A DNA stretch of 39,492 bases from CALGFI01 sp036374435 (GCA_036374435.1 DASUTU010000111.1:1-39492), one strand, 5' to 3'. Shown: positions 1 through 8,239, counted from the first letter of the stretch. Program-made: numbers and translations. Notes: generated by a model from the letters alone, not told the origin.

Positions 1-572
1 ATCGTTGGTACACGCCGTGGGGCGGGCCGCCCGATGCGCGTTCGATCGCCGAGGACGACAACGCCGTGTACGTGAACGTCCATGTCGGCGGCATCGTGCG
101 AACGCGAGACGAAGGGGCGACTTGGGAGCCGACGATCGACATCGACGCCGACGTGCATCAGGTGTGGGCGGGAGACGCCGGCGTGTTTGCGGCCTGCGCC
201 CGCGGGCTCGCGGTGAGCGCGGACGGCGGCGACACGTGGGAGATCCGCCAGGACGGACTCCACGCTCCGTACTGTCGAGCGGTGACCGTCTTCGGAGACA
301 CGGTGCTGCTTTCGGCGTCGCTTGGCCCCCGTGGCGGGCGCGCAGCGCTCTACCGCGGCGCCGTGTCGGGCGGGCCGCTGGAACGATGCCGGACCGGGCT
401 CCCGGAATGGTTCGAGGGCAACATCGACAGCGCCTGGCTCGACGGCACGCACGAGCTCGCGGCGTTCGCGTCGGCGGACGGGCGGGTGTTCGCGTCGACC
501 GACGAGGGAGCCGCCTGGGACGAGGTGGGCTCGGGAGTCCCGGGGATCGGTGCCGTGCTCGTCGTCCCGTGA
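1..572 (+). CDS. BNR/Asp-box repeat protein, C-terminal part (5' end outside window)
   Basis: The reading frame is open from nucleotide 3 and has no start codon that must be used, so the gene begins upstream of the window. About 189 residues are visible. Three Asp-box-like motifs (S/T-x-D-x-G-x-T-W type) recur: TRDEGATW, SADGGDTW and STDEGAAW. These mark the beta-propeller folds of sialidase-like and photosystem-stability-factor-like proteins. No catalytic residues can be assigned, so the role is open; such proteins are often extracytoplasmic or act as generic exo-beta-propellers. The gene stops 76 nt before the betaine-homocysteine methyltransferase gene and looks unrelated to it. Confidence 0.75.
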   Translation, partial: RWYTPWGGPPDARSIAEDDNAVYVNVHVGGIVRTRDEGATWEPTIDIDADVHQVWAGDAGVFAACARGLAVSADGGDTWEIRQDGLHAPYCRAVTVFGDTVLLSASLGPRGGRAALYRGAVSGGPLERCRTGLPEWFEGNIDSAWLDGTHELAAFASADGRVFASTDEGAAWDEVGSGVPGIGAVLVVP

Positions 573-616
573 CCACCGGTCACGGCCGCAACTTCGGGAT
601 CGCGCGGGGGCCCGAC

Positions 617-622
617 TACACT
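617..622 (+). promoter_or_regulatory. possible -10 element (TACACT) upstream of the methyltransferase gene
   Basis: TACACT fits the TAnnnT pattern and lies 26 nt before the ATG at 649, leaving room for a short leader with a purine-rich ribosome-binding site (GAGGGGG). No convincing -35 element is visible. Confidence 0.3.
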
Positions 623-648
623 CCTGCCCTCCGGACCGAGGGGGCTCG

Positions 649-1647
649 ATGACCAAGGGAATCCTGGAGCGGCTTGCCGAGGGACCGGTGCTCGGCGACG
701 GGGGGTATCTGCTCGAGCTGGAGAAGCGCGGGTACGTGCAGGCCGGCCCGTTCACGCCCGAGGTCGTGATCGAACACCCCCACGCGCTCGCGCAGCTCCA
801 CAGAGAGTTCCTGCGCGCCGGCGTGGACGTGCTCCAGACAATGACCTTCTACGCGAGCGACGACAAGCTGGCCACGGTCGGGCTGGCCGGCAAGGTGGAC
901 GAGATCAACCGCGCCGCGGTGAAGATCGCGCGCGAGGTCGCGGCCGAACGCGACGCCCTGGTGGCCGGGAACCTCTCGCTCACCTGGGCCTACCTCCCCG
1001 AGGATCCCTCGAGCCCCGACCACGTCCGGGCGCTGTTCGACCGACAGCTCGAAACCCAGGTGGACGCGGGGCCGCCGGACTTCTGGGTCGGCGAGACCTT
1101 CAGCTACCTCGGTGAGGCGCTGTTGTTCGTCGAACGCGCCAAACGCGCGGGCCTCCCGGTGATGGTCACGATGTCGTTCGAGCAGCCGGTGCCCCGTTCC
1201 TACGAAGGCGACACGCCGGCCGAGTGCGCGAAACGGCTCCGAGACGCCGGGGCGGACGTCGTCGGCGTGAACTGCCTGAACGGTCCGGGGCAGCAGCTCC
1301 CGATCGCGATCGAGATGCGCGGCGCCGTGGACGGTCCGGTCGCTGCCCAGCCCGTGGCGTACCGCACCACCGCCGATCACCCGGACTTCACCTCGACGCC
1401 GAGCTTCCCGTACGAGCTCGACCCCATTCAGCTCTCGCGGCAGGAGATGGCCGAGTTCGCCCGGTCGGCCCGCGAGGCCGGGATCGACTACGTCGGCTCG
1501 TGTTGCGGCTCGGTCCAGGCGCACGTGCGGGCGATGGCGAAGGCGCTCGACAAGGTGCCGACCGAGGAGCGCGACTGGCGCAGCGACACCGGTCGGGCCA
1601 TGAGCGCGTACGAGTACTACTCGCACACCGAGTCCGAAGGCGCGTGA
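649..1647 (+). CDS. betaine-homocysteine S-methyltransferase-like protein
   Basis: The 332-residue product matches the homocysteine-binding methyltransferase family and most closely the betaine-dependent branch: the N-terminal stretch LEKRGYVQAGPFTPE followed by HREFLRAGVDVLQT resembles animal BHMT closely. The three zinc ligands are present as Cys209 (VNCLNG) and the pair Cys285-Cys286 (GSCCGS), matching Cys217/299/300 of human BHMT. Family knowledge: the enzyme moves a methyl group from betaine to homocysteine, giving methionine and dimethylglycine in the cytoplasm. The ATG at 649 follows a GAGGGGG ribosome-binding site and starts the conserved region; the frame is open further upstream but that part is not family-like. 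It overlaps the next gene by GTGA, so the two are probably translated together. Confidence 0.88.
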   Translation: MTKGILERLAEGPVLGDGGYLLELEKRGYVQAGPFTPEVVIEHPHALAQLHREFLRAGVDVLQTMTFYASDDKLATVGLAGKVDEINRAAVKIAREVAAERDALVAGNLSLTWAYLPEDPSSPDHVRALFDRQLETQVDAGPPDFWVGETFSYLGEALLFVERAKRAGLPVMVTMSFEQPVPRSYEGDTPAECAKRLRDAGADVVGVNCLNGPGQQLPIAIEMRGAVDGPVAAQPVAYRTTADHPDFTSTPSFPYELDPIQLSRQEMAEFARSAREAGIDYVGSCCGSVQAHVRAMAKALDKVPTEERDWRSDTGRAMSAYEYYSHTESEGA

Positions 1648-2810
1648 CCGAGCGCACGGAGTTCGAGGTCGCGGTCGTCGGCCTCGGAGGGATCGGCTCG
1701 GCCGTGGCCTATTGGGCATCGACCCGGGTGGGAGCGGGGACGCTCGGCCTCGAGCGGTTCGAGCTCGGCCACGAACGCGGGGCATCGCAGGACCACTCGC
1801 GGATCATCCGGCTGAGCTACCACCGCGCCGACTACGTGCGGTTCGCGAAGGATGCCTACACCGCGTGGGCCGAGGTCGAGGCCGAGGCGGGGAAGCAGCT
1901 TGTCGTCCGCACCGGCGGGCTGGATCTCTACCCGGAGAGGGCGCACGGCTGGATGGACGACTACACGGACGCGCTCGACGAGGTCGGCGTGCCGTACGAG
2001 TGGATGGACGCCACCGAGGCCATGCGGCGGTGGCCGCAGTGGCGGCTGACCGACGATGTCCGAGTCATGTTCCAGGCCGAGTCGGGCATCGCCGCGGCGG
2101 CCGAGGCCAACGAGGCCCACCGGCGGCTGGCCCAGGCTCGGGGAGCCACGCTGCTCGAACGCGCCCGGGTGGCCGAGATCCGCGAGGTCGGTGGGAGGTA
2201 CGAGCTCGAGACCGAGGCCGGCACGTTCCGCACCGACCGGGTCATCCTCGCCGCCGACGCATGGACCAACGAGCTGCTCTCACAGCTCTGGCGGCCGATC
2301 AACCTCACGGTGACCCAGGAGCAGGTGACGTATTACGCCTCGGCCGAGCGCGAGGCGTTCGCGCCCGAGCGGTTCCCGGTCTGGATCTGGATGGGGGAGC
2401 CCTCGTTCTACGGGTTCCCCATCTTTGGCGAACCCGGCGCGAAGATCGGCTGCGACGTCGGCGGCCCCGAGGTCACGGGCGACACCCGGACCTTCGAGCC
2501 CGTGTATTCGGACGCGCTCGACGGCTTCATGAAGCAGCGGCTCCCGGGCGGGTTGGGGCCGTACCTCGCGCAGAAGTCGTGCCTCTACACGATGACGCCC
2601 GACCGCGACTTCGTCCTCGACCTGATCCCCGGCCACGAGCGCGCGGCCGTGGGCCAGGGCGCGGCGCACGGGTTCAAGTTCGCGAGCGTGTTCGGCCGCT
2701 CCCTCGTCGAGCTCGTCTTCGACGGACACGCCACGTCCGACGTGTCCACGTGGAGCGCACAACGACCGGTCCTCACGATGGAGGATCCGCCGAGGGATCA
2801 CGACCCGTAG
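1644..2810 (+). CDS. monomeric sarcosine oxidase / N-methyl amino acid oxidase family (FAD)
   Basis: The 388-residue length is normal for monomeric sarcosine oxidase and N-methyltryptophan oxidase. An N-terminal Rossmann motif (VVGLGGIGSA, residues 9-18) binds FAD, followed by HERGASQDHSRIIR, typical of this family. Cys313 in KSCLYTMTPD sits where Bacillus MSOX has Cys315, the covalent FAD attachment site. The family oxidatively demethylates secondary or tertiary N-methyl amino acids to give formaldehyde and hydrogen peroxide. The GTG start overlaps the stop of the upstream methyltransferase (GTGA). With that neighbour a route betaine to dimethylglycine to sarcosine to glycine is a sensible inference, but the exact substrate cannot be read from sequence. 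Confidence 0.87.
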   Translation: MTERTEFEVAVVGLGGIGSAVAYWASTRVGAGTLGLERFELGHERGASQDHSRIIRLSYHRADYVRFAKDAYTAWAEVEAEAGKQLVVRTGGLDLYPERAHGWMDDYTDALDEVGVPYEWMDATEAMRRWPQWRLTDDVRVMFQAESGIAAAAEANEAHRRLAQARGATLLERARVAEIREVGGRYELETEAGTFRTDRVILAADAWTNELLSQLWRPINLTVTQEQVTYYASAEREAFAPERFPVWIWMGEPSFYGFPIFGEPGAKIGCDVGGPEVTGDTRTFEPVYSDALDGFMKQRLPGGLGPYLAQKSCLYTMTPDRDFVLDLIPGHERAAVGQGAAHGFKFASVFGRSLVELVFDGHATSDVSTWSAQRPVLTMEDPPRDHDP

Positions 2811-2837
2811 GTGCTTTCGGTCGGGTCCGCGCTCGGC

Positions 2838-2843
2838 TAGGTT
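2838..2843 (+). promoter_or_regulatory. -10 element for leaderless transcript of the RTX-like gene
   Basis: TAGGTT ends 7 nt before the ATG at 2851 and no Shine-Dalgarno sequence precedes that ATG. The spacing would put the transcription start at or next to the A of the ATG. Confidence 0.5.
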
Positions 2844-2850
2844 CGAGCGG

Positions 2851-3711
2851 ATGCGCCGCGCCCTCCTCGCCCCGGTCCTGATCGTCGCCCTGCTCATTCC
2901 GGCGGCGCCGGCGTCCGCGGACGTGATCGCCGAGTTCGCACTCGGTATCTTGACCGTGCGGGGCGATGCCGCGAACGACACGATCGCGATCGAGTGCGTG
3001 AACGGCAACGTCCGGATCAACGACGCGCCTCCCTCGACCGGCCGGGCGCGATGCGAACGGATCCGATCGATCCTGGTTCGCGCGGGTGGGGGCGCCGATC
3101 GCGTGGACCTCTCCGCGGTCCGCCGGCCCGCGTTCGACATCCTGCTCGAGGTCGGGGTGTTCGGTGAAGGCGGCGACGACCTCGTCATGGGCTCGGCGCT
3201 GGCCGACCGGCTGCACGGCGGGCCCGGCGCGGACACCCTTCGCGGTGGTGGCGGCGACGACACGCTGACGCCGGGTCCAGGCGGCGGGGCTGTGGCCGGG
3301 GGACCGGGGCGTGACCGCGTGCAGGTGACCGGCGGTGGGAGCTGGGTGATCCTCGACCGCAGGATCGTCGACCGGGGTCGGGACGAAGACACGACCCTGA
3401 AAGGCGTCGAGCGGCTGACCTTCCGAGGAGGATCCGGCGACGACGAGGTCGACGCGATCGCGTTTTCCGGCCGGCTGTTCCTCGACGGCGGTCCGGGCGC
3501 GGACGCCTTGCAGGGCGGTTCGGGACGGGACCTGATCCGGGGCAAAGGCGGCGCCGACCTCCTGAACGGCGGCCCCGGGCCCGACCTGGTCGAGGGCGGC
3601 CCCGGAGAGGACGAGCTCCACGGCGGCCCCGGGGACGACCAGCTCCGGGGCGGCCCGGGCGACGACCGGTGTGTGGGCGGCCCCGGCGCGGACTCACTCG
3701 TGTCCTGCTAG
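2851..3711 (+). CDS. secreted RTX-like (hemolysin-type calcium-binding repeat) protein
   Basis: This 286-residue protein starts with a clear Sec signal peptide (MRRALLAPVLIVALLIPAAPASA, likely cut after ASA at about residue 24). The body carries glycine/aspartate nonapeptide repeats of the GGxGxDxLx type in two blocks, roughly residues 115-140 and 205-285, for example GGPGADTLRGGGGDDTL. Family knowledge: such repeats bind calcium and fold as a parallel beta-roll outside the cell. There is no catalytic domain, so it may be structural or surface-associated. It ends shortly after the last repeat with CVGGPGADSLVSC. Because the repeats are GC-rich they create many spurious frames on both strands. 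The start is leaderless-type, next to TAGGTT. Confidence 0.85.
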   Translation: MRRALLAPVLIVALLIPAAPASADVIAEFALGILTVRGDAANDTIAIECVNGNVRINDAPPSTGRARCERIRSILVRAGGGADRVDLSAVRRPAFDILLEVGVFGEGGDDLVMGSALADRLHGGPGADTLRGGGGDDTLTPGPGGGAVAGGPGRDRVQVTGGGSWVILDRRIVDRGRDEDTTLKGVERLTFRGGSGDDEVDAIAFSGRLFLDGGPGADALQGGSGRDLIRGKGGADLLNGGPGPDLVEGGPGEDELHGGPGDDQLRGGPGDDRCVGGPGADSLVSC

Positions 3712-3722
3712 CGCGCCGCCGC

Positions 3723-3728
3723 TACTAT
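3723..3728 (+). promoter_or_regulatory. -10 element (TACTAT) for the marR-type gene
   Basis: TACTAT ends 8 nt before a GTG (3737) and 11 nt before the ATG (3740). There is no Shine-Dalgarno sequence in between, which suggests a leaderless or nearly leaderless mRNA. Confidence 0.5.
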
Positions 3729-3739
3729 CCGCGTCGGTG

Positions 3740-4231
3740 ATGGGGGACGGTCTGCTTCCGGCCGAACGCAGGGTGCTCGAGCGGCTCGGACACCTCCCGC
3801 TCGACTTCCGGGCGATGTGGGCGGTGTCGAACCTGTTCCGCGCGTCCGCCGCCATCCGCCGGCACATGGAGTCGAAGGTGCTGGCGACCGACCGGCTCTC
3901 GTGGACCTCGTTCGTCGCGCTCTGGGTGTTGTGGGTGTGGGGCGAGATGGAGTCGCGGGACCTCGCCGCCGCCGTCGGGGTGAGCCGGCCGACCTCGACC
4001 GGCGTCGTGACCACGCTCGAGGGGCGCGGTTTCGTGCAGCGTCGGCGGAACGCGGCGGACGGCCGGATGGTTCGCGTGTCCCTCACCGACCGCGGCCGGG
4101 CCAAGATCGAGGAGCTGTTCCCGCGATTCAACGCCGAGGAGGTCGCGGTGACCGCGCACCTGTCGCCTGAGGAGCAGGAGACCATGGCCGCGCTGCTTCG
4201 CTCGATGCTCCGCCGCACCGACGGCGGCTGA
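3740..4231 (+). CDS. MarR-family transcriptional regulator
   Basis: The 163-residue product has the MarR winged-helix layout: an alpha-helical N-terminus, a recognition region around residues 75-100 (RDLAAAVGVSRPTSTGVVTTLEGRG) and the typical wing (RRRNAADGRMVRVSLTDRGR). Such proteins are dimeric repressors released by small aromatic or xenobiotic ligands. The start could be the GTG at 3737 or the ATG at 3740; both lie just after the TACTAT -10 element. The gene converges on the P450 gene with 3 nt between stop codons. A palindrome upstream of that P450 gene (5530-5545) could be its target, which is inference only. Confidence 0.9.
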   Translation: MGDGLLPAERRVLERLGHLPLDFRAMWAVSNLFRASAAIRRHMESKVLATDRLSWTSFVALWVLWVWGEMESRDLAAAVGVSRPTSTGVVTTLEGRGFVQRRRNAADGRMVRVSLTDRGRAKIEELFPRFNAEEVAVTAHLSPEEQETMAALLRSMLRRTDGG

Positions 4232-4234
4232 TCC

Positions 4235-5500
4235 TCAGGCCAGAGTCACCCGCACGGGCATGTGCTTCAGCCCGTTCACGAAGTTCGAGCGCATGCGTTC
4301 GACGGGCCCGGCGAGCTCGATGTCCGCCAGGCGCGGCAACAGCTCCTGGAACAGGACCTTGGTCTCGAGACGGGCCAGGTGGGCCCCCAGACAGAAGTGG
4401 GGCCCGCCGGGGCCGAACGTGACGTGTTCGCCGGCGTTCTTGCGCTCGACATCGAACCGGTGAGGGTCGGGGAAGACGTTCTCGTCGAAGTTCGCGCTGA
4501 TGTACCAGGTCACCAGCTTGTCGCCCTCGCGGATCGGCTGGCCGCGGAGCTCGGTGTCGCGGGTCACGGTGCGGCGGAAATGCATCACCGGTGTGGCCCA
4601 CCGCAGGATCTCCTCGACGGCGTTGGGGATCAGCGAAGGGTCCTCTTTCAACTTCCGCATCTGGTCGGGGTGTTCGATCAGCGCCTGCATGCCGTGGCTG
4701 ATGGTGTGCCGGGTGGTCTCGTTCCCGGCGATCATCAGCAGGCCGAAGTAGTTGTCGAACTCGCGCTCGGTGAGCACTCCCTCGCGCTGTGCCACGGACA
4801 ACGCCGTGATCACGTCGTCCTGGGGCTCCTCCAGGCGCTGGTCCCGCTGCCGATGGGCGTACTCGAACATCTCGAGCGCCACCGGCGAGCGGAAGGGCAG
4901 GTACTTGAACTCCTCCGTGTCCACCTTGTCCACCACGGTCTTCGTGAACTCGGGATCCTGGTTGCCGATCATCGCGTCGCCCCAGTGGATCAACATGGGG
5001 GCGTCGTCCTGCGGGACGGTGAAGATCGCGCACAGGAACCGGATCGGAAGCTCCTTGGCCACCTCGAGCACGAAATCGAACTCGCCCTTCTCCAGGGCCC
5101 GGTCCAGGACACCCCGAGCCACGTCCCGGATGAAGTCCTCGTAGGCTCCCACGCCCCGGGCGCTGAACCGCTTGTTGCAGATGTTCCGCAGCTCGCGGTG
5201 GCGTGGGGGGTCGGTCTCGAGCATGGACTGCCGGATCCGGAGTTGCTTCTCGTCGAGCTCTTCGAGGGCCACGGCCCCCTTCTCGGAAGAGTAGGTGGCC
5301 CAGTCCATGTGCACCGAGACCAGGTCGTCGTAACGGGTGACGGCCCAGAATCCCTTGTTGGGGGCCGGCTCGTCGTGCCAGATGACGGGATGTTCCCGTC
5401 GGAGCTGGTCGAACCACTCGAACGGGACCCGCTCGACGTAGTTGTCCGGGTTCACCAGGTCGATGGTCGACCGGTCGATGCGGGACGTGGCCACGCCCAC
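4235..5500 (-). CDS. cytochrome P450
   Basis: A full-length bacterial class I P450 of about 421 residues. The I-helix motif AGNETT, the ExxR motif (EEILRW), a PERF-like region (PDPHRFD) and the heme loop FGPGGPHFCLGAHLAR with the thiolate cysteine about 50 residues from the C-terminus are all visible. The 11-residue heme loop is of the kind found in CYP125/CYP124/CYP142-type actinobacterial P450s, but I would not assign a subfamily. It needs a ferredoxin and reductase, which are not in the window. The start is a GTG 7 nt downstream of GAGGGAGG; a second GTG two codons upstream (5506) is only 1 nt from it and is less likely. It has its own upstream gap with a palindrome, separating it from the reductase gene. 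Confidence 0.93.
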   Translation of the reverse strand: MGVATSRIDRSTIDLVNPDNYVERVPFEWFDQLRREHPVIWHDEPAPNKGFWAVTRYDDLVSVHMDWATYSSEKGAVALEELDEKQLRIRQSMLETDPPRHRELRNICNKRFSARGVGAYEDFIRDVARGVLDRALEKGEFDFVLEVAKELPIRFLCAIFTVPQDDAPMLIHWGDAMIGNQDPEFTKTVVDKVDTEEFKYLPFRSPVALEMFEYAHRQRDQRLEEPQDDVITALSVAQREGVLTEREFDNYFGLLMIAGNETTRHTISHGMQALIEHPDQMRKLKEDPSLIPNAVEEILRWATPVMHFRRTVTRDTELRGQPIREGDKLVTWYISANFDENVFPDPHRFDVERKNAGEHVTFGPGGPHFCLGAHLARLETKVLFQELLPRLADIELAGPVERMRSNFVNGLKHMPVRVTLA

Positions 5501-5529
5501 CAGCACGCCTCCCTCGCCAGGGATACGCG

Positions 5530-5545
5530 CGGTAGTTTGCTACCG
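5530..5545. promoter_or_regulatory. palindromic candidate operator upstream of the P450 gene
   Basis: CGGTAGTTTGCTACCG has perfect 6-bp arms around TTTG. It sits 30 nt upstream of the P450 start in the 74-nt gap after the saccharopine-dehydrogenase-like gene. A dimeric regulator (MarR or TetR type) is the likely reader; the MarR gene at 3740 is the nearest candidate. There is no T-run, so it does not look like a terminator. Confidence 0.4.
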
Positions 5546-5574
5546 AACGACCCTTCTCGGCAAACGCGCCGTGC

Positions 5575-6792
5575 CTATCGCTCCGGCGTGATCTCCCGGA
5601 TCCCCAGTGGGAAGTCGTACGTCCCCATCTTCTCCACGAACGGGTCGGGGTCGAACGCCTCGGGGCCGAGGACGCCTTCGCCCTTCCATGCGCCGGTGTC
5701 CAGCAGCTCGAGCGCGATCACCGGGTTGACGGCCGTCTGCCACACCACGGCCTGGACGCCGTGTCTCTTCATGCACTCGGCGTTGTCGGCCAGCTGGTAC
5801 AGGTACGCCTCCTTGAGATGGCCGGCCCGCCGGCCGCGCACCCACGTGCCGGCGCAGGTCCGGCCGGTCATGAGGTGGCCGATCCTGGCCGGGTCGGGAA
5901 GGCATGCCGCCACGACGTCCCGCGGCGCCACGTTCAGCCCGTGCACGTCCACCGGCTCGGTCGAGTCGAGCCCCAGCAGCTCGATCGTCTTCAGAATGTC
6001 GATGAACTCCCGGCCGAGCCCGTACTTGAACGTCACCCTGCCCACGTCGAGCCAGCGGGGGACCAGCAGCACCTCCTCGTGCTCGACGTTCACGCACTCG
6101 ATCGGGCCGATGCCGCCTGGGAAGTCGAACACCTCGGGCTCGGAGAACGGCTCGGTCGTGAACCAGCCGCGCTCCCGCTCGTAGATCACCGGCGGGTTCA
6201 GGCACTCCTCGATGGTCGTCCAGATCGAGAAGTTCGGGGCGAACCGGTAGCCCTCGACCTCGAGGTTGGCGCCGTCGCGGACGCCCACCTCGTCGATCTC
6301 GTCGAACAGGTGCTTGGCGGCGTACGCCGTGAGGACGTCCGCCAGCCCCGGCTCCACGCCCATCCCGACCAGCGCGAGCAGCCTCTTCTCCTCCCAGGCC
6401 TCGGCCTTGGCGAACTGCTCGTCGCCGAGCTTCAACCCGGTCTCGTGGAACGGATCGGTGGGATGACGCTTGGACAGCGACATCGCCATGTCGAGGTAGT
6501 CCACGCCCGCCTCGAACGCCGCGTCGAACAGCGGCATGTTGTAGCGGGGCTCCACCGCGTTCAGGATCAGGTCGACCTCGTGCTTCTCGGCCAGCGCCAG
6601 CGCCTGGCCCTTCGACGAGGCGTCGATCCGCTCGACCGGGAACCGGCTGCCGCCGCCCACCTTCTGCGCCACCTCGAGCGCGCGGGTCAGGTCGAGGTCG
6701 GCGAGCACCACCCGCTCGAGCCACGGCCGGTCACGCGCGATCATCGCGATGGCCTCGCCGACGCCCCCGGTGCCAACCAGCAGGATCTTCAT
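5575..6792 (-). CDS. saccharopine dehydrogenase-family NAD(P)-dependent reductase
   Basis: The 405-residue product begins with MKILLVGTGGVGEAIA, a Rossmann nucleotide-binding motif (GTGGVG), followed by the saccharopine dehydrogenase / LYS9-like core (LILNAVEPRYNMPLFDAAFEAGVDYLDMA). The C-terminal part fits the catalytic domain of this family. Relatives act on saccharopine, carboxynorspermidine or related secondary amines, so the substrate is probably an amino acid or polyamine adduct. The ATG at 6792 follows GAGAGGA; the frame stays open about 90 codons further but that extension is not family-like and is rejected. The upstream neighbour in the same direction is the glutamine-synthetase-like gene, 122 nt away. 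Confidence 0.85.
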   Translation of the reverse strand: MKILLVGTGGVGEAIAMIARDRPWLERVVLADLDLTRALEVAQKVGGGSRFPVERIDASSKGQALALAEKHEVDLILNAVEPRYNMPLFDAAFEAGVDYLDMAMSLSKRHPTDPFHETGLKLGDEQFAKAEAWEEKRLLALVGMGVEPGLADVLTAYAAKHLFDEIDEVGVRDGANLEVEGYRFAPNFSIWTTIEECLNPPVIYERERGWFTTEPFSEPEVFDFPGGIGPIECVNVEHEEVLLVPRWLDVGRVTFKYGLGREFIDILKTIELLGLDSTEPVDVHGLNVAPRDVVAACLPDPARIGHLMTGRTCAGTWVRGRRAGHLKEAYLYQLADNAECMKRHGVQAVVWQTAVNPVIALELLDTGAWKGEGVLGPEAFDPDPFVEKMGTYDFPLGIREITPER

Positions 6793-6902
6793 GGGTTCCT
6801 CTCGGTCGACGGTTTCATCGCCGATGCTCCGGCGGGTGACGTTCTTCCGACAGGACTGGGCGGCCCGTTCCGGGAGGGTCGAGCGGATACGCGCTGGCGT
6901 CC

Positions 6903-6919
6903 TCTGACCGACGGTCAGA
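6903..6919. promoter_or_regulatory. perfect 7-bp inverted repeat, TetR-type candidate operator
   Basis: TCTGACCGACGGTCAGA has 7-bp arms around GAC and overlaps the last codons of the glutamine-synthetase-like gene, about 110 nt upstream of the saccharopine-dehydrogenase-like gene. The form TGACCG-n-CGGTCA is common among TetR-family operators. No regulator gene of that family is in the window and no T-run follows. Confidence 0.4.
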
Positions 6920-8222
6920 AGAACGGGAGGTAGTAGTCCAACTCCCAGGGCGTGACGTCGATGGTGGTCGTGTCGTCGACCGCCTTCGCGTATCGCTCCC
7001 ACTCCGCTCGCTTCAGCTTGGTGAAGGTCTCGACGAGCCAGGGGCCGAGCGCCTCGCACAGCGCCTCGTCGGCCTCGAAGGCCTGGAGCCCCGCCTCGAG
7101 CGTGGCGGGGACGCGACGATCCGTGTTCGGCGCCTCGCCCGGGGTCTGCGGCGCCGGGGGCGGGAGCTGCTGCTCGACCGCGAACCGGGCGGCGTGCAGG
7201 ACGGCCGCCGCCACGAGGTACGGGTTCGCGGCGCCGTCGGCCATCCGGTGCTCGAGCCGGGTGCCTTCACCTCGAGCCGGCGGCACGCGAACGCAGACGG
7301 TCCGGTCGTCGTAGCCCCAGTTGGCCCAGTAGCCGTTCAGCATGTCCGGCTGGAGCCGCTTGTAGGCGTTCACGTGGGGGGCGGCCAGGGCCGACAGGCC
7401 CTCGTGGTGGGCGAGCATCCCCGCGATGCACTGCTTGGCGAGCTGAGACAGGCCGTCGGGGGCGTTCGGGTCGTGGAAGGCGTTGGACCCGTCTTCGCGC
7501 CGGAACGACATGTTCAGGTGCAGTCCGCTGCCGCCGCGATCGTTCATGGGGCGGCCCAGGAACGTGGCGAGCCGCTCGTGCCGGGACGCGATCTCCTTGA
7601 CCAGGAGGCGAAACAGGAAACACTCGTCGGCGGCCGGGAGGACCTCCTTGTAGCGGATGTTCACCTCGTAGGCGGCCATGTCGAACTCGGACCCCCAGCT
7701 CTCGACGGGGAATCCACAGGTCATGGCGGCGCGGACCATCTCGTCGATCGTTCCGCTCGGGTCCACCGCCATCCCGGTGCCGTAGACCCGGTGTGAGGGG
7801 AGGTCGGCGCCCACCCAGCCACCCTCCTCGCCCTTCTCCATCAGGTAGAACTCGGACTCGAACGCGAACAGGGGCTCGAGGCCCATGGCCTTCCACGGCT
7901 CGACGGCCTTGCGGAGCACGTACCGGGGGTCCACGTCGATCGGCTTGCCGTGCTGGTGCACGTCCGCGATGCCGACGATCGTGTCCTCCTCCCACCCCGT
8001 CCTGAGCGTGTCCCGGTCGACGAACGCCTCCACGTCGGGCAGCCCCACGTCGAACTGCTGACGCGAGATGTCGAGGATCTCCTTGTCCGTGGTGAGCGGG
8101 TACACGCCGATGCAGAACGCCGCACGGCCTTCGTCCGCCACGTCGCCGAACAGGTACTTGCCGCGTTCGACGCCGAGCACGTCCGAATACAGGAGCCGCA
8201 GCCGCTTGCCCTTGATGTCCAT
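6915..8222 (-). CDS. glutamine synthetase-like amide ligase (type GlnA3/GlnA4/PuuA)
   Basis: The 435-residue product carries the glutamine synthetase catalytic fold: FESEFYLM (metal-binding Glu), EVNIRY, SGLHLNMS (metal-binding His), and an arginine-rich ATP/phosphate site ending RLEHRMADGAANPYLVAA. The N-terminal beta-grasp domain is present but divergent, and the adenylylation loop of GlnA is not recognisable. This pattern suits the gamma-glutamylamine (polyamine, ethanolamine, methylamide) ligases rather than housekeeping GlnA. The ATG start follows GAGGAGA by 7 nt. A 6-bp inverted repeat (GTTCGG/CCGAAC at 8240-8253) lies in the leader. The substrate amine cannot be read directly. Confidence 0.88.
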   Translation of the reverse strand: MDIKGKRLRLLYSDVLGVERGKYLFGDVADEGRAAFCIGVYPLTTDKEILDISRQQFDVGLPDVEAFVDRDTLRTGWEEDTIVGIADVHQHGKPIDVDPRYVLRKAVEPWKAMGLEPLFAFESEFYLMEKGEEGGWVGADLPSHRVYGTGMAVDPSGTIDEMVRAAMTCGFPVESWGSEFDMAAYEVNIRYKEVLPAADECFLFRLLVKEIASRHERLATFLGRPMNDRGGSGLHLNMSFRREDGSNAFHDPNAPDGLSQLAKQCIAGMLAHHEGLSALAAPHVNAYKRLQPDMLNGYWANWGYDDRTVCVRVPPARGEGTRLEHRMADGAANPYLVAAAVLHAARFAVEQQLPPPAPQTPGEAPNTDRRVPATLEAGLQAFEADEALCEALGPWLVETFTKLKRAEWERYAKAVDDTTTIDVTPWELDYYLPFF

Positions 8223-8239
8223 CGCCGTCTCCTCGGGTG

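Noticed and set aside
3200..3700. CRISPR-like or tandem DNA repeat
   Set aside because: The repetition is the GGxGxDxLx peptide repeat of the RTX-like protein; the DNA units vary and have no spacers.
3740..4231. the nearby regulator as the copper sensor of the CsoR-type operator
   Set aside because: It is a MarR winged-helix protein 26 kb away, without the Cys-His-Cys ligands or four-helix form of CsoR.
4262..6184. 640-codon plus-strand open frame through the P450 and reductase genes
   Set aside because: It crosses two well-supported minus-strand genes and has low-complexity composition without motifs.
6793..7059. 89-codon N-terminal extension of the saccharopine-dehydrogenase-like protein
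   Set aside because: It runs into the neighbouring ligase gene, is Arg/His-rich and precedes an ATG with a good Shine-Dalgarno and the Rossmann motif.
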